Made by a program: the position numbers and the translations under genes | Shown here: piece by piece, positions 51,761 to 61,388 of the stretch | Numbering within the stretch: the stretch's first letter is position 1 | How the letters are laid out: every line of letters starts with the position of its first letter | Assembly: GCF_025666195.1 (NCBI RefSeq) | Contig: NZ_CP102592.1 | Span: 1,984,001 to 2,048,000, forward strand | Source: Xanthomonas sp. CFBP 8443 | GTDB taxonomy: Bacteria; Pseudomonadota; Gammaproteobacteria; Xanthomonadales; Xanthomonadaceae | Reading direction: 5' to 3' | Length of the DNA stretch: 64,000 bases | The notes under the pieces: generated by a model | Seen by the model: the letters and a program-made list of their open reading frames with translations, nothing else | Told to the model about the DNA's origin: nothing | Database searches by the model: none

Positions 51761-52411
51761 ATGAGCCACGCCGACAGCGCCGATGCCAAATACCCGCACG
51801 ACCGGGTCGTGTTCTTCAGCGATGCGGTCTTTGCCATCGCCATCACCCTGCTGGCGGTGGAGATCAAGGTGCCGGGGCATGCCCAGGTCGAGGCCGCCGG
51901 CGGCATCCTGGCCGCGTTGCAAGGGATGTTGCCGCTGTTCATCGGCTTCGCGGTGAGCTTCCTGGTCACTGCGCTGTTCTGGAAGTCGCACCTGCAGCTG
52001 TGCCGGCATATCCGCCAGTTCGACGACCGGCTGATCTGGCTCAACGTGCTGCAGCTGCTGCTGATCGGCCTGCTGCCGTTCTCAACTGCGCTGTATTCGG
52101 ACTACTTCGGCAGCCACCAGGCGTTCGCGGTGTATTGCGCGCACCTGGCCGCGATCGGTGCGGCGGCCTTGCTGATGCACGCCTACGCGGTGCGCAAGGA
52201 GGGCCTGGTGCAGCGGCTGGGCGCGCTGCAGGCGCGGGCGATGACGCTGCGCGTGGCGATCGCGCCGGTGGTGTTCGCGCTGTGCATCCCGCTGGCGATG
52301 GTCGCACCGGTGCTGGGGCGGCTGGGCTTCGTGGCGGTGTTCGTGCTGCAGTGGGTGGTGATGCGCGTATACCGGCGGCGCATCCTTCTTCAGGCGGCCG
52401 CGGCGACTTGA
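51761..52411 (+). CDS. TMEM175/DUF1211-family potassium-channel-like membrane protein
   Basis: 216 residues from the ATG at 51761 (MSHADSADAKYPHDR). Six predicted membrane helices; the first contains the family signature RVVFFSDAVFAIAITLLAVEIK (FSD motif), and the rest include LLPLFIGFAVSFLVTALFW and LGFVAVFVLQWVVMRVY. Bacterial members form tetrameric K+-permeable channels. The length corresponds to a single repeat unit. No neighbour clarifies its role. Confidence 0.85.
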   Translation: MSHADSADAKYPHDRVVFFSDAVFAIAITLLAVEIKVPGHAQVEAAGGILAALQGMLPLFIGFAVSFLVTALFWKSHLQLCRHIRQFDDRLIWLNVLQLLLIGLLPFSTALYSDYFGSHQAFAVYCAHLAAIGAAALLMHAYAVRKEGLVQRLGALQARAMTLRVAIAPVVFALCIPLAMVAPVLGRLGFVAVFVLQWVVMRVYRRRILLQAAAAT

Positions 52412-52436
52412 TTCTCCCTTTTCCAGAGCACTTGCG

Positions 52437-53771
52437 ATGACCTCCATTCCCGAATCCTGCGACCTGCTGATCGAAGCCGGCTACGTGGTCCCGATCGAGC
52501 CGCATGCGGTGGTGCTGGAGGACCACGCGGTGGCGGTGCGCGGCAGCGAGATCGTCGCGGTGTTGCCGCGCGCCGAGGCGCACGCGCGCTTTTCCGCCAC
52601 GCGCACCGTGTCGCGCCCGGACGCGGCGCTGCTGCCGGGCCTGGTCAACGCGCACACCCACAACCCGATGACGCTGCTGCGCGGCATCGCCGACGACCTG
52701 CCGCTGATGGTGTGGTTGCAGCAGCACATCTGGCCGGTGGAGACCGCGGTGATCGGCCCGGAGTTCGTCGCCGACGGCACTGCGCTGGCGATCGCCGAGA
52801 TGCTGCGTGGCGGCACCACCTGCGCCAACGAGAACTACTTCTTCGCCGACGTGCAGGCCGCGGTGTACAAGCAGCACGGCTTCCGCGCGCGGGTGGGCAC
52901 GGTGATCATCGATTTCCCGACCGCCTGGGCCAAGACCTCCGACGAATACTTCGAACGCGCCTGCGAGGTGCATGACCAGTGGCGCGACGATCCGCTGATC
53001 GGCATCGCCTTCGCCCCGCATGCGCCGTACACGGTCAACGACGCCAACTTCGAGCGGGTGCGGATGCTGTCCGACCAGCTCGACGTGCCGGTGCACCTGC
53101 ACACCCACGAGACCGCGCAGGAGATCGCCGACTCGCTCAAGCAGTACGGCCAGCGCCCGCTGGCGCGGCTGGACCGGCTCGGCCTGGTCAACGACCGCCT
53201 GATCGCGGTGCACATGACCCAGCTCACCGACGCGGAGATCCACCTGTGCGCCGAGCGCGGGGTCAGCGTGGTGCATTGCCCCGAGTCCAACCTCAAGCTC
53301 GCCTCCGGCTTCTGCCCGGCCTGCGCGCTGCAGCGCGCGGGGGTGAACCTGGCGATCGGCACCGACGGCTGCGCCAGCAACAACGACCTGGACATGTTCA
53401 GCGAGAACCGCACCGCGGCGATCCTGGCCAAGGCGGTGGCCAACGACGCCACCGCGCTGGACGCGGCCAGCACGCTGCGCGCGGCCACGCTGGGTGGCGC
53501 GCGCGCGCTCGGCTTCGGCGAGAAGATCGGCTCGATCGAGGTCGGCAAGCAGGCCGACCTGATCTGCGTGGACCTGTCGGCGCTGGAGACCCAGCCGCTG
53601 CACAACGTGCTGTCGCAGCTGGTCTATGCGACCGGCCGGCAGCAGGTCAGCGACGTGTGGATCGCCGGCCAGCGCAAGCTGGAGCAGCGCGTGCTGGTGG
53701 ACATGGACGTGGACGCGCTGGTCGCCAACGCGCGGCAATGGCGCGAGCGTATCCGCAGCGTGCACGCCTGA
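52437..53771 (+). CDS. mtaD: 5-methylthioadenosine / S-adenosylhomocysteine deaminase
   Basis: 444 residues of the amidohydrolase superfamily. Metal site: HTHNP in [21 protein letters not shown], His in [10 protein letters not shown], and Asp in [15 protein letters not shown]; also [12 protein letters not shown]. Cytoplasmic deaminases of this type convert MTA and SAH to their inosine forms for SAM salvage. Located just upstream of ubiG, a SAM-dependent methyltransferase, and these two genes are often adjacent in Xanthomonadaceae. Related TRZ/ATZ deaminases are the alternative. Confidence 0.88.
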   Translation: MTSIPESCDLLIEAGYVVPIEPHAVVLEDHAVAVRGSEIVAVLPRAEAHARFSATRTVSRPDAALLPGLVNAHTHNPMTLLRGIADDLPLMVWLQQHIWPVETAVIGPEFVADGTALAIAEMLRGGTTCANENYFFADVQAAVYKQHGFRARVGTVIIDFPTAWAKTSDEYFERACEVHDQWRDDPLIGIAFAPHAPYTVNDANFERVRMLSDQLDVPVHLHTHETAQEIADSLKQYGQRPLARLDRLGLVNDRLIAVHMTQLTDAEIHLCAERGVSVVHCPESNLKLASGFCPACALQRAGVNLAIGTDGCASNNDLDMFSENRTAAILAKAVANDATALDAASTLRAATLGGARALGFGEKIGSIEVGKQADLICVDLSALETQPLHNVLSQLVYATGRQQVSDVWIAGQRKLEQRVLVDMDVDALVANARQWRERIRSVHA

Positions 53772-53823
53772 TCCGCTCTACTGCCGTGCCGCGCTGCGCG
53801 CGCGGCCCAACCGAGATGCCGTC

Positions 53824-54543
53824 ATGACCGCTTCCGCTTACAACACCTCCGCCAACTTCGACCAGGCCGAACTGGACAAGTTCGGTGCCCTGGCCACCCG
53901 CTGGTGGGACGCCGACGGCCCGCAGAAACCGCTGCACGCGCTGAACCCGGTGCGGCTGCGCTACGTCGCCGACCGGTTGCCGCTGCGCGGCGCCAGCGTG
54001 CTCGACGTGGGCTGCGGCGGCGGCCTGCTGAGCGAGGCGCTGGCCAAGGAGGGCGCGCAGGTCACCGCGATCGACCTGGCTCCGGAGCTGGTCAAGGTGG
54101 CGCGGCTGCACCAGCTCGAGTCCGGCGTGGAGGTCGACTACCGCGTACAGTCGGTCGAGGATCTCGCCGCCGAGCGCCCGGGCAGTTTCGACGCGATCAC
54201 CTGCATGGAGATGCTCGAGCACGTGCCCGATCCGGCGGCGATCGTGCGCGCCTGCGCGACCCTGCTCAAGCCCGGCGGCCAGCTGTTCCTGTCCACGCTC
54301 AACCGCACCCCGGCCGCGTTCGCGCTGGCCATCGTCGGCGCCGAGTACGTGGCGCGGCTGCTGCCCACCGGCACCCACCGTTACCAGGATTTTATCAAGC
54401 CGGCCGAACTGGCCGCATGGCTGCGCCAGGCCGACCTGCAACTGCACGACGTCAGCGGCATGGCCTACGAGCCGTGGCGCAACCGCGCGCGGCTGTCCAC
54501 GCGCACCGAGGTGAACTATCTGGCGTGTGCGGTGAAGCCGTGA
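53824..54543 (+). CDS. ubiG: Ubiquinone biosynthesis O-methyltransferase
   Basis: 239 residues. UbiG performs both O-methylations of the ubiquinone ring. Motifs: [27 protein letters not shown] N-terminus, SAM site [33 protein letters not shown], and [13 protein letters not shown]. The start at 53824 gives a family-typical length. 52 nt after the deaminase gene and upstream of gph, a common arrangement. Confidence 0.97.
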   Translation: MTASAYNTSANFDQAELDKFGALATRWWDADGPQKPLHALNPVRLRYVADRLPLRGASVLDVGCGGGLLSEALAKEGAQVTAIDLAPELVKVARLHQLESGVEVDYRVQSVEDLAAERPGSFDAITCMEMLEHVPDPAAIVRACATLLKPGGQLFLSTLNRTPAAFALAIVGAEYVARLLPTGTHRYQDFIKPAELAAWLRQADLQLHDVSGMAYEPWRNRARLSTRTEVNYLACAVKP

Positions 54544-54567
54544 TTGGGGATTCGGGATTCGGGATTG
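54542..54567 (+). repeat. GGGATTC heptad run
   Basis: GATTGGGGATTCGGGATTCGGGATT directly after the ubiG stop, with a short complementary CCGATTCCCGAA at about 54600. It is the left arm of a weak pair of the same family as 43342. Confidence 0.6.
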
Positions 54568-54592
54568 GCAACAGCATGTGTGCGTGCGCGTG

Positions 54593-55330
54593 ATGCCTTC
54601 CGATTCCCGAAGTCAGGATCGCGATGTCCAGCCGCCGCAGGCCGGGGCATCCCGGAATTTTCCGCGCGCGGTGCTGTTCGACCTGGACGGCACGCTGCTG
54701 GACAGCGCGCCGGATCTGCTGGCTGCGGCCAATGTGCTGCGGGCCGAGCGCGGGCGTGATGCGCTGACCCTGGAACAGTTGCGTCCGGTGGTGTCCAAGG
54801 GTTCGCGCGCGATGCTGGGCGTGGCTTTTCCCGACCTGCCTGCCGCTGCGCGCGATGCGCTGATCCCCGAGTTCCTGCGCCAGTACGAAACCCTGATCGG
54901 CCGGCATTCGCAGCCGTTCGACGGCATCGCGACGTTGCTGCAGCGGCTGGAAGATGCCGGCTGCGTGTGGGGCATCGTCACCAACAAGCCCGAATACCTG
55001 GCGCGGCTGATCCTGCCGCAGCTGGGCTGGGAACGGCGTTGCGCGGTGCTGATCGGCGGCGACACGCTGGCCGAGCGCAAGCCGCATCCGCTGCCGCTGC
55101 AGGTCGCCGCACAGCGCCTGGACCTGGCGCCGGCGCAGGTCGCCTACGTCGGCGACGACGAGCGCGACATCATCGCCGCGCGCGCCGCCGGCATGGCTTC
55201 GGTGGCCGTGCTGTGGGGCTATCGCCTGGACGGCGAGGATCCGCTGGCCTGGCGCGCCGATGCGCTGGTCGCCGCGCCGTCCGACCTGTTCGATGCGAGC
55301 GCCTGGCCCGGCGCACTGCAGCGTCCCTGA
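54593..55330 (+). CDS. gph: Phosphoglycolate phosphatase (HAD family)
   Basis: 245 residues from the ATG at 54593; an ATG at 54578 is also possible, and the first 25 residues overlap repeat-derived DNA. HAD motifs: FDLDGTLLDSAPDL (nucleophile Asp), VTNKPEYLARLIL (motif II), K in AERKPHPLPL and VGDDERDIIAARAAGM. Gph removes 2-phosphoglycolate formed during DNA repair. The ubiG-gph order supports the call over other HAD phosphatases. Confidence 0.92.
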   Translation: MPSDSRSQDRDVQPPQAGASRNFPRAVLFDLDGTLLDSAPDLLAAANVLRAERGRDALTLEQLRPVVSKGSRAMLGVAFPDLPAAARDALIPEFLRQYETLIGRHSQPFDGIATLLQRLEDAGCVWGIVTNKPEYLARLILPQLGWERRCAVLIGGDTLAERKPHPLPLQVAAQRLDLAPAQVAYVGDDERDIIAARAAGMASVAVLWGYRLDGEDPLAWRADALVAAPSDLFDASAWPGALQRP

Positions 55331-55352
55331 CTTTCCGGAATCCCGTGATCGC

Positions 55353-56054
55353 ATGAGCAGCACCTCCGCCCTGGATGCCTTTCTCGACAAATGGCGCAGC
55401 CGCTGGCCGGAATGGGCGGTGGCCGAAACGTTCGTGCCCGCGGCGCAGCGCGTGCGCGCCGTGGCCTGGTTCGCGCTGCTGCATGAATTCGACGACATCC
55501 TCAACATCGCCGGCGATCCGCTGCCGGCCGATGCCAAGCTGGCCTGGTGGGGCGAGGAATTGCGCAGCTGGGCCGCGCAACGCTCGCGGCACCCGCTGGG
55601 GCGGGTGCTGGAGCCGGTGGCCGCGCCGTGGGCGCAGCTGGCCGAGGCCTTGCCGGGCCTGCTCGCCTCGCGCGCTGCCGCGGCCGATCCGGCGCACGCC
55701 TACGAGCGCCTGGAGGCGTTCGCGCTGGCCGCCGCGCAGGTCGAGCGTGCGGTGTTCGAGGGCGAACGCGACGCCGCGTCCGCACTGGCCACGCAGGTGT
55801 TGGCGCAGCGGCTGGCCGCCGCCGGCATCGCCGCGGTGCCGCTGTCGCTGCGTGGCGGCGACGACGCGCAGGCGCAACAGCGCTGGGCGCAGGCCTTGCT
55901 GCAGCGCTGGCCGCGGCGCGTGGATGGGCCGCGACCGCGGCGCATCGTGTCGACGCTGGCGCGCGCGCGGATCGCGCAACAGGCCCGTGGCGTGCGCAAG
56001 CCGCCGAGCCAGATGGCCTCGCTGTGGCGCGCGTGGTGGGCCGGCCTGGGCTGA
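55353..56054 (+). CDS. Squalene/phytoene synthase-like protein (divergent)
   Basis: 233 residues. The all-alpha sequence has AWFALLHEFDDILNIAGD, which fits the first aspartate-rich region of the squalene/phytoene synthase family, and LAWWGEELRSWAAQ, which fits the family's next helix. The second DxxxD motif expected for prenyl diphosphate binding is not visible, and the protein is shorter than true synthases (about 280). It may therefore be a non-catalytic or altered family member. It follows gph closely. Confidence 0.72.
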   Translation: MSSTSALDAFLDKWRSRWPEWAVAETFVPAAQRVRAVAWFALLHEFDDILNIAGDPLPADAKLAWWGEELRSWAAQRSRHPLGRVLEPVAAPWAQLAEALPGLLASRAAAADPAHAYERLEAFALAAAQVERAVFEGERDAASALATQVLAQRLAAAGIAAVPLSLRGGDDAQAQQRWAQALLQRWPRRVDGPRPRRIVSTLARARIAQQARGVRKPPSQMASLWRAWWAGLG

Positions 56055-56615
56055 GGTCAGGGCCGGGATCGAGCGGCGCCGCGGCGGAGCGCGTGCCTTC
56101 GGTGTCGCCACACGCGCTTGCCGCAGCCGATCGGTGGGAGTAAGTGCGGACGCTGCCGGCGAGTAGCAGCGCCAGCCTGCGCAGTGGATGCGCGCGATCA
56201 CGTGCATGACCGCTGATTTCGCCTGGCAACAGCTGCGGCGCAATCCCGCTGGCCAGCGAGCTACGCCTGACCGGCGGTCATCGATGCGCGCGTGCTTGCA
56301 ATCGCTGCGGTCGCGCGCCGTCCAGTGATGCCAGATCCAGATACCGGCGTTTGCCTTGGGGCGGGCGTGGCGATCGTCTGCGCCCTGCGCCGGGCCAGCA
56401 AGTCTATGCCGCAGGGGGTAGTGCGCCCGGCGACACGGCGGCGCCATGCCGAGGCGGGACATGGAGCGGCATGCCAGCGGCTGCGGATAACGCCGTTGGC
56501 GTCTGCAACCCGATCCGGGCCCGTGCAGGGCCGTGCGCGCTTTCATGCGGCGTCGTCTGTCCTTCCATATTCAACCGGGCAGGTCGGCCGGGCGCCGCTG
56601 TCGCTCCGAATATAA

Positions 56616-56628
56616 GTGCAATTTGCAC
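56616..56628. promoter_or_regulatory. GTGCAA-T-TTGCAC palindrome (putative MarR operator)
   Basis: A perfect 13-bp palindrome in AT-rich DNA 186 bp before the monooxygenase start. Half-site GTGCAA is shared with 58971-58976 at the MarR gene. Confidence 0.55.
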
Positions 56629-56749
56629 ATGTTTAGATTTGATGCCATCATGCGCGTGAGGCAGCTTTTGTTGCAGTGGATATCGTAAAAAACAAAAGCA
56701 TAGAGCGACACGCCAGCGCACTTGGCTCTATCCGAATCTATAAAGTAAC

Positions 56750-56762
56750 GTGCTTTTTGCAC
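56750..56762. promoter_or_regulatory. GTGC-TTTTT-GCAC palindrome (putative MarR operator)
   Basis: A 13-bp inverted repeat beginning 5 bp after a TATAAA box (56739-56744), where a repressor would cover the transcription start of the monooxygenase gene. Same spacing and outer GTGC/GCAC as the site at 56616. Confidence 0.55.
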
Positions 56763-56813
56763 TTAACAGGCGCGTTCCGCGCCAATCACGACGGCCACCG
56801 CAAGGACATTGCA

Positions 56814-58331
56814 ATGACCCAGAACTTCGCAAGCGACATCCTGATCGTGGGCGCCGGCGCCGCCGGCCTGACCCTGGCCTTGGACCTGGCCCGCCGCAAC
56901 CTGCCGTTCCGGCTGATCGACAAGCTGGACGGGCCGTTCCGCGGTTCGCGCGGCAAGGGCATCCAGCCGCGCAGCCAGGAGGTGTTCGAGGACCTGGGCA
57001 TCGTCGATCGCCTGGTGGCGGCCGGCGGCGTCTATCCGCCGCAGCGCAGCTACCGCGAGGACGGCAGTTGCCGCGAATCCGCGCTGGCGGACCAGCACGG
57101 GCCCACTCCGGGCGAGCCGTATCGAATTCCGCTGATGGTGCCGCAGTTCCTGACCGAAGCGGTGATGCGCGAGCGCCTGGCCGAACTCGGCAGGCGGCCT
57201 GAATTCGGCTGCGAACTCATCGGCTTCGCCCAGGATGCGGACGGCGTGACCGCGCAGCTGCGCAGCGCACAGGGCGAGGAAACGGTGCGCGTGCGCTACC
57301 TGGTCGGTACCGACGGCGGCCGCAGCTTCGTGCGGCGTGCGCTGGGCATCGGCTTCGAAGGCAAGACCCTCGGCGTGCGCGCCGTCGTCGCCGACCTGAT
57401 GCTTCACGGTCTGGACCGGCACGCCTGGCACCGCTTCAACGAGGACTCGATGCAGACGCAGCTGTCGCTGTGCCCGCTGATGGGCACGCCGCTGTTCCAG
57501 CTACAGGCGCCGGTCCCGCTGGAGGGCGAGGTCGATCTGAGCGTGCAGGGGCTGAACGAGATGATCGCCAGCCGCAGCGGCCGCGGCGATATCGTCGTCG
57601 ATTCGGTCAGCTGGGCATCGGCGTTCAACATGCAGGCGCGGTTGGCGGAGCGTTACCGCGATCGGCGCGTGCTGCTCGCCGGCGACGCCGCCCACGCCCA
57701 TCCGCCGACGGGCGGACAGGGCCTGAACACCAGCGTCCAGGACGCCTACAACCTCGGCTGGAAGCTCGCCGCGGTGCTCGGCGGCGCGCCACAGGCGCTG
57801 CTGGACAGCTACGAAGAAGAACGCCGCCCGGTCGCGGCGCAGATGCTGGGCCTGGCGACCAGGCTGCTGGAGGCGTCGGCGAGCGGCCCGGTGCGGCGCG
57901 GTCGCGAGGTGCAGCAGCTCGATATCGGCTACCGCGGGTCGTCGCTGGCGTTGGAGCGGCCGGCGCGCGATGGCGGCATCCGTGCCGGCGATCGCGCGGC
58001 GGACGCGCCGTGTCGCGGGGCGGGTGGGCAACCGCGGCGTTTGTTCGAGCTGTTCCAGGGGCCGCATTGGACGTTGCTCGGCTACCACGTCGACCGTGAT
58101 GCGTGGGCGCCGCCCGCGCGCGCCGGCCTGCATGTCCATCGGGTGGGGCCGGACGCCGACATCGTCGACGATGCCGGGCATCTCCGCGCCGCGTATGGCC
58201 TGGCGCCCGGCGACTGGGTGCTGGTGCGTCCCGATGGCCATGTCGGTGCCATCGTCTCGGCGCACGAGGCTGCGGCGCTGGAGGCGTATCTCGGCGCGGT
58301 GGGTCTGGCGGCGTACGCGCACGCGGCTTGA
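56814..58331 (+). CDS. FAD-dependent aromatic-ring monooxygenase
   Basis: 505 residues; AAGGA lies 8 bp before the ATG. It is a class A flavoprotein hydroxylase: dinucleotide site ILIVGAGAAGLTLALDLARR, the YLVGTDGGRSFVRR (DG) motif, and the FAD/ribityl motif LLAGDAAHAHPPTGGQGLN followed by QDAYNLGWKLAAVL. The C-terminal 110 residues resemble the thioredoxin-like domain of phenol/resorcinol and polyketide hydroxylases. NAD(P)H-dependent hydroxylation of an aromatic or polyketide-like compound is likely. Convergent with a MarR gene and carrying related palindromes, so probably induced by its substrate. Confidence 0.9.
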   Translation: MTQNFASDILIVGAGAAGLTLALDLARRNLPFRLIDKLDGPFRGSRGKGIQPRSQEVFEDLGIVDRLVAAGGVYPPQRSYREDGSCRESALADQHGPTPGEPYRIPLMVPQFLTEAVMRERLAELGRRPEFGCELIGFAQDADGVTAQLRSAQGEETVRVRYLVGTDGGRSFVRRALGIGFEGKTLGVRAVVADLMLHGLDRHAWHRFNEDSMQTQLSLCPLMGTPLFQLQAPVPLEGEVDLSVQGLNEMIASRSGRGDIVVDSVSWASAFNMQARLAERYRDRRVLLAGDAAHAHPPTGGQGLNTSVQDAYNLGWKLAAVLGGAPQALLDSYEEERRPVAAQMLGLATRLLEASASGPVRRGREVQQLDIGYRGSSLALERPARDGGIRAGDRAADAPCRGAGGQPRRLFELFQGPHWTLLGYHVDRDAWAPPARAGLHVHRVGPDADIVDDAGHLRAAYGLAPGDWVLVRPDGHVGAIVSAHEAAALEAYLGAVGLAAYAHAA

Positions 58332-58445
58332 TCGCTGTCGGCGCCGCCCGCAGGCGAGGGCGGCGTTCGAGCGCCAGTCGCAGGCGATGCGGACGATCGT
58401 GGCGGCACCGGCGGCGATCTGTGCCGGCCACCACTGGCGTTGGCG

Positions 58446-58976
58446 CTATGCCGAAACGCGCGTGCGGGCGATAGTGCCTTCCCACAACAGCGCGCTGTCG
58501 GCCAGCCGCCGCAGCAGCAGCGTCAGCCGCTGTACGTCCTGCTCGCTCCAGTCGGCGAGCATCGCGCTGACGATGCGCTTGCGTGCCGCGTCGATCGCAT
58601 CGACCATCTCCCGGCCCTTGCCGGTGACCAAGGCCTCGTTGACGCGCGCGTCGGTCTGCGCCGCGCGCCGGGTGACCAGCTTGAGCTTCTGCAGCTTCGC
58701 CACCTGGCGGCTGACGGTGGTGTAGTCGCGTCCAAAGCGCTCGGCCAGCTCGACCACGCCGATCGGGCCGAAGCGGGCGATGCCCACCAGCAGCGGGAAC
58801 AGCGTGCTGTCCAGGGAAATGCCGGCTTCTTCGACCATCGCCGCATCGCCCTGCGGCCGGTTGATCACGCCGACCAGGTCGATCAGCGCGCCATGCAGCA
58901 TCTGGATCTCGAGGTCGATGGGGGGCGTGGCGGCTTTCTTCGGCACTGGCGCGGACTCTTGCGGAAATGGGTGCAA
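58446..58976 (-). CDS. MarR-family transcriptional regulator
   Basis: 176 residues from a TTG at 58976; no in-frame ATG exists before MLHGALID (residue 26), and no ribosome site is visible, so the start is uncertain. The winged helix includes FPLLVGIARFGPIGVVELAERFGRDYTTVSRQVAKLQKLKLV and the wing TDARVNEALVT. MarR proteins are dimeric repressors responsive to phenolic compounds. The adjacent convergent monooxygenase and the TGCA-type sites suggest local autoregulation and monooxygenase control. Confidence 0.9.
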   Translation of the reverse strand: MHPFPQESAPVPKKAATPPIDLEIQMLHGALIDLVGVINRPQGDAAMVEEAGISLDSTLFPLLVGIARFGPIGVVELAERFGRDYTTVSRQVAKLQKLKLVTRRAAQTDARVNEALVTGKGREMVDAIDAARKRIVSAMLADWSEQDVQRLTLLLRRLADSALLWEGTIARTRVSA

Positions 58977-58986
58977 TATACATGCA
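58972..58986. promoter_or_regulatory. TGCA-N7-TGCA site at MarR gene start
   Basis: TGCAATATACATGCA overlaps the regulator's start codon. The GTGCAA half-site (58971-58976) matches the 56616 palindrome, suggesting one regulator for all three sites. Confidence 0.45.
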
Positions 58987-59110
58987 GTGCGCGGGCGCGA
59001 TGTCCGCCGGATCCTTGCGAGGTGTCGCTCACTGCTGCGGCACCGGTGATGCGCACCGGCACTGCGCAGATGCCGCAGCGGGCGATCTCAGTGCGAGCGT
59101 GGCGCGCGGG

Positions 59111-59935
59111 CTAGCGCGGCAGCAGAAAATTCGCCGTTGCCGGCGGCGCATCGCCGTCGTGGCCCAGCGCCGTGCCCTGCGCCTCGTCCTTCAATTGCAC
59201 GCCGGACAGCTGGCGCCGGCAGGCCTCGCGCATCAGATACGCCAGCTTGTGTGCGGCCTGCGCATAGCTCAGGCCTTCGCCGCGGATATTGGAGATGCAG
59301 TTGCGGCAGGCATCGGTGAGGCCGATGCGCGGGGCGTAGGTGAAATACGCGCCCAGGCTGTCGGGCGAACTCAACCCGGGACGTTCGCCGATCAGCATCA
59401 GCGTCATGCGCACGCCGAGGAGCTCGCCGATCTGGTCGCCGATCGCCACGCGCCCTTGTTCGACCAGCGTCGCCGGCGCCAGCGACCAACCTTCGGCGAC
59501 GGCCAGCGCGTCGATGCGCTCGAGCATCGGCAGAGCGTGCCGGTGCACCGCCAGCGCCGACAGGCCGTCGGCGACGATCACTGCCAGGTCGGCAGGTGCG
59601 CGCTGCAGCGCGGCGTGGCCGCGCAGCTGGTCGGTCGATTCCTCGCTCAGCCGGCGGCCCAGGTCCGGGCGCTGCAGGTAGACGTGGCGATCGCTGGCGG
59701 CGCTGTGCAGCAACAGCGGCTCGCGGCCGCGCCGTGCCAGTTCCGCGCGCAGCGCCGCGTGATCGAAGCGCAGGTGCACCGCGTCGCGCGCCTGTGCATG
59801 GGCGAACTGGAAATCCAGCTGCGCGGCGGTCGGCAGGCTGGTGCCGGCGCGGCCGAGCGCGATGCGCGCCGGCGTCAGCCGGCGCAACGCGTACCAGGGA
59901 TCGGCACGGGCGGGGCGGTCGCTGTCGTCGTGCAT
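59111..59935 (-). CDS. eutC: Ethanolamine ammonia-lyase small (beta) subunit
   Basis: 274 residues. With EutB it forms the adenosylcobalamin-dependent lyase that splits ethanolamine to acetaldehyde and ammonia. Motifs: [34 protein letters not shown] N-terminus, [16 protein letters not shown], and [17 protein letters not shown] plus [20 protein letters not shown] lies 8 bp before the ATG; 9 nt separate it from eutB. Confidence 0.96.
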   Translation of the reverse strand: MHDDSDRPARADPWYALRRLTPARIALGRAGTSLPTAAQLDFQFAHAQARDAVHLRFDHAALRAELARRGREPLLLHSAASDRHVYLQRPDLGRRLSEESTDQLRGHAALQRAPADLAVIVADGLSALAVHRHALPMLERIDALAVAEGWSLAPATLVEQGRVAIGDQIGELLGVRMTLMLIGERPGLSSPDSLGAYFTYAPRIGLTDACRNCISNIRGEGLSYAQAAHKLAYLMREACRRQLSGVQLKDEAQGTALGHDGDAPPATANFLLPR

Positions 59936-59944
59936 ATGCGGTCC

Positions 59945-61339
59945 TCAGTCCAATTGCGCCAGCGCGCGCTGGAACGCCGGCGGCGGTGCATCGCCGAGCC
60001 GGAAGCGGCCATGCTCCAGGCGCAGGATGTCCAGCCGTTCCAGCCAGGCCTCGAACTCCGGCGCCGGGCGCAGCCCGAGCACCTGGCGCGCGTACAGCGC
60101 ATCGTGGAACGAGGTGGTCTGGTAGTTGAGCATCACGTCGTCGGAGCCGGGGATACCCATGATGAAGTTGATGCCGGCGGCGCCGAGCAGGGTCAGCAGC
60201 ACGTCCATGTCGTCCTGGTCGGCCTCGGCATGGTTGGTGTAGCAGATGTCGCAGCCCATCGGCACGCCGAGCAGCTTGCCGCAGAAGTGATCCTCCAGCC
60301 CGGCGCGGATGATCTGCTTGCCGTCGTACAGGTATTCGGGGCCGATGAAGCCGACCACGGTGTTGACCAGCAGCGGCTTGAACCGCCGCGCCACCGCGTA
60401 GGCGCGCGCCTCGCAGGTCTGCTGGTCCACGCCGTGGTGCGCGTCGGCCGACAGCGCGCTGCCCTGGCCGGTCTCGAAGTACATCACGTTGTCGCCCACG
60501 CTGCCGCGCTTGAGGCTGAGTCCGGCCTCGTAGCCTTGCTGCAGCAGTGCCAGGTCGATGCCGAAGCCGGCATTGGCCTTTTGCGTGCCGGCGATGGACT
60601 GGAACACCAGGTCCAGCGGCACTCCGCGTTCGATGACCTCGATGGCGGTGGTGACGTGGGTGAGCACGCAGGCCTGGGTCGGGATCTCGTAGCCGGCGAT
60701 CACCGCGTCGAGCATCTTCAGCAACTCGCAGATGGTCCGGGTGTTGTCGCTGGCCGGGTTGATCCCGATCACCGCGTCGCCGTTGGCGTACAGCAGCCCG
60801 TCGAGCACGCTGGCGGCGATACCGGCCGGGTCGTCGGTGGGGTGATTGGGCTGCAGCCGCGTCGACAAGCGCCCGCGCAGCCCCAGCGTGTTGCGGAACG
60901 CGGTGACCACGCGGATCTTCTGCGCTACCAGCACCAGGTCCTGGATCCGCATCAGCTTGCAGACCGCCGCGGCCATCTCCGGGGTCAGCCCCGGCGCCAG
61001 CGCGGCCAGCGTCGTCTCGTCGGCCGCCTCGCCGAGCAGCCAGTCGCGGAAGCCGCCCACGGTCAGGTGCGCCACCGGCGCGAACGCAGCCGCGTCGTGG
61101 CTGTCCACGATCAGTCGGGTCACCTCGTCCTCTTCGTAGGGAATCACCGCCTCGTGCAGGAAGTGCCGCAGCGGCAGGTCGGCCAGCGCCATCTGCGCGG
61201 CGACCCGCTGCGGCTCGCTGGCCGCGGCCAGCCCGGCCAGGCGGTCGCCCGAGCGCGCCGGCGTGGCCTTGGCCAGCAGGTCCTTGAGGTCGTCGAAGCG
61301 CCAGGTCTGGCCGCCGACGCTGTGTGCGAAACCGCTCAT
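59945..61339 (-). CDS. eutB: Ethanolamine ammonia-lyase large (alpha) subunit
   Basis: 464 residues, standard length; AGGAGG lies 7 bp before the ATG. TIM-barrel active-site segments: LQPNHPTDDPAGI, NGDAVIGINPASDN, ETGQGSALSADAHHGVDQQT, GFIGPEYLYDGKQIIRAGLEDHFCGKLLG, and NHAEADQDDMD. Subunit of the B12-dependent lyase. Lies between the permease and eutC genes in one operon; no carboxysome-type shell genes are present. Confidence 0.97.
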   Translation of the reverse strand: MSGFAHSVGGQTWRFDDLKDLLAKATPARSGDRLAGLAAASEPQRVAAQMALADLPLRHFLHEAVIPYEEDEVTRLIVDSHDAAAFAPVAHLTVGGFRDWLLGEAADETTLAALAPGLTPEMAAAVCKLMRIQDLVLVAQKIRVVTAFRNTLGLRGRLSTRLQPNHPTDDPAGIAASVLDGLLYANGDAVIGINPASDNTRTICELLKMLDAVIAGYEIPTQACVLTHVTTAIEVIERGVPLDLVFQSIAGTQKANAGFGIDLALLQQGYEAGLSLKRGSVGDNVMYFETGQGSALSADAHHGVDQQTCEARAYAVARRFKPLLVNTVVGFIGPEYLYDGKQIIRAGLEDHFCGKLLGVPMGCDICYTNHAEADQDDMDVLLTLLGAAGINFIMGIPGSDDVMLNYQTTSFHDALYARQVLGLRPAPEFEAWLERLDILRLEHGRFRLGDAPPPAFQRALAQLD

Positions 61340-61388
61340 TCCGGGTCCTCCTGCAGGCGCCTGCGCGCGGCGGGCGCCGTGTTCTCGA

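Larger units (their letters stand above)
56055..56813. other. 759-bp intergenic region
   Basis: The first 500 bp are GC-rich with only unconvincing open frames. From about 56600 to 56760 it becomes AT-rich and holds two 13-bp TGCA-type palindromes (56616, 56750) and a TATAAA box (56739-56744), so it is a control region for the monooxygenase gene. Confidence 0.6.

Noticed and set aside
56292..56615. 107-codon plus-strand frame before the monooxygenase
   Set aside because: No ribosome site, no domain and arginine-rich composition; treated as intergenic.
57625..58983. 452-codon minus-strand frame over the monooxygenase and MarR genes
   Set aside because: It conflicts with two well-supported genes and is Arg/Pro/Ala-rich with no motifs.
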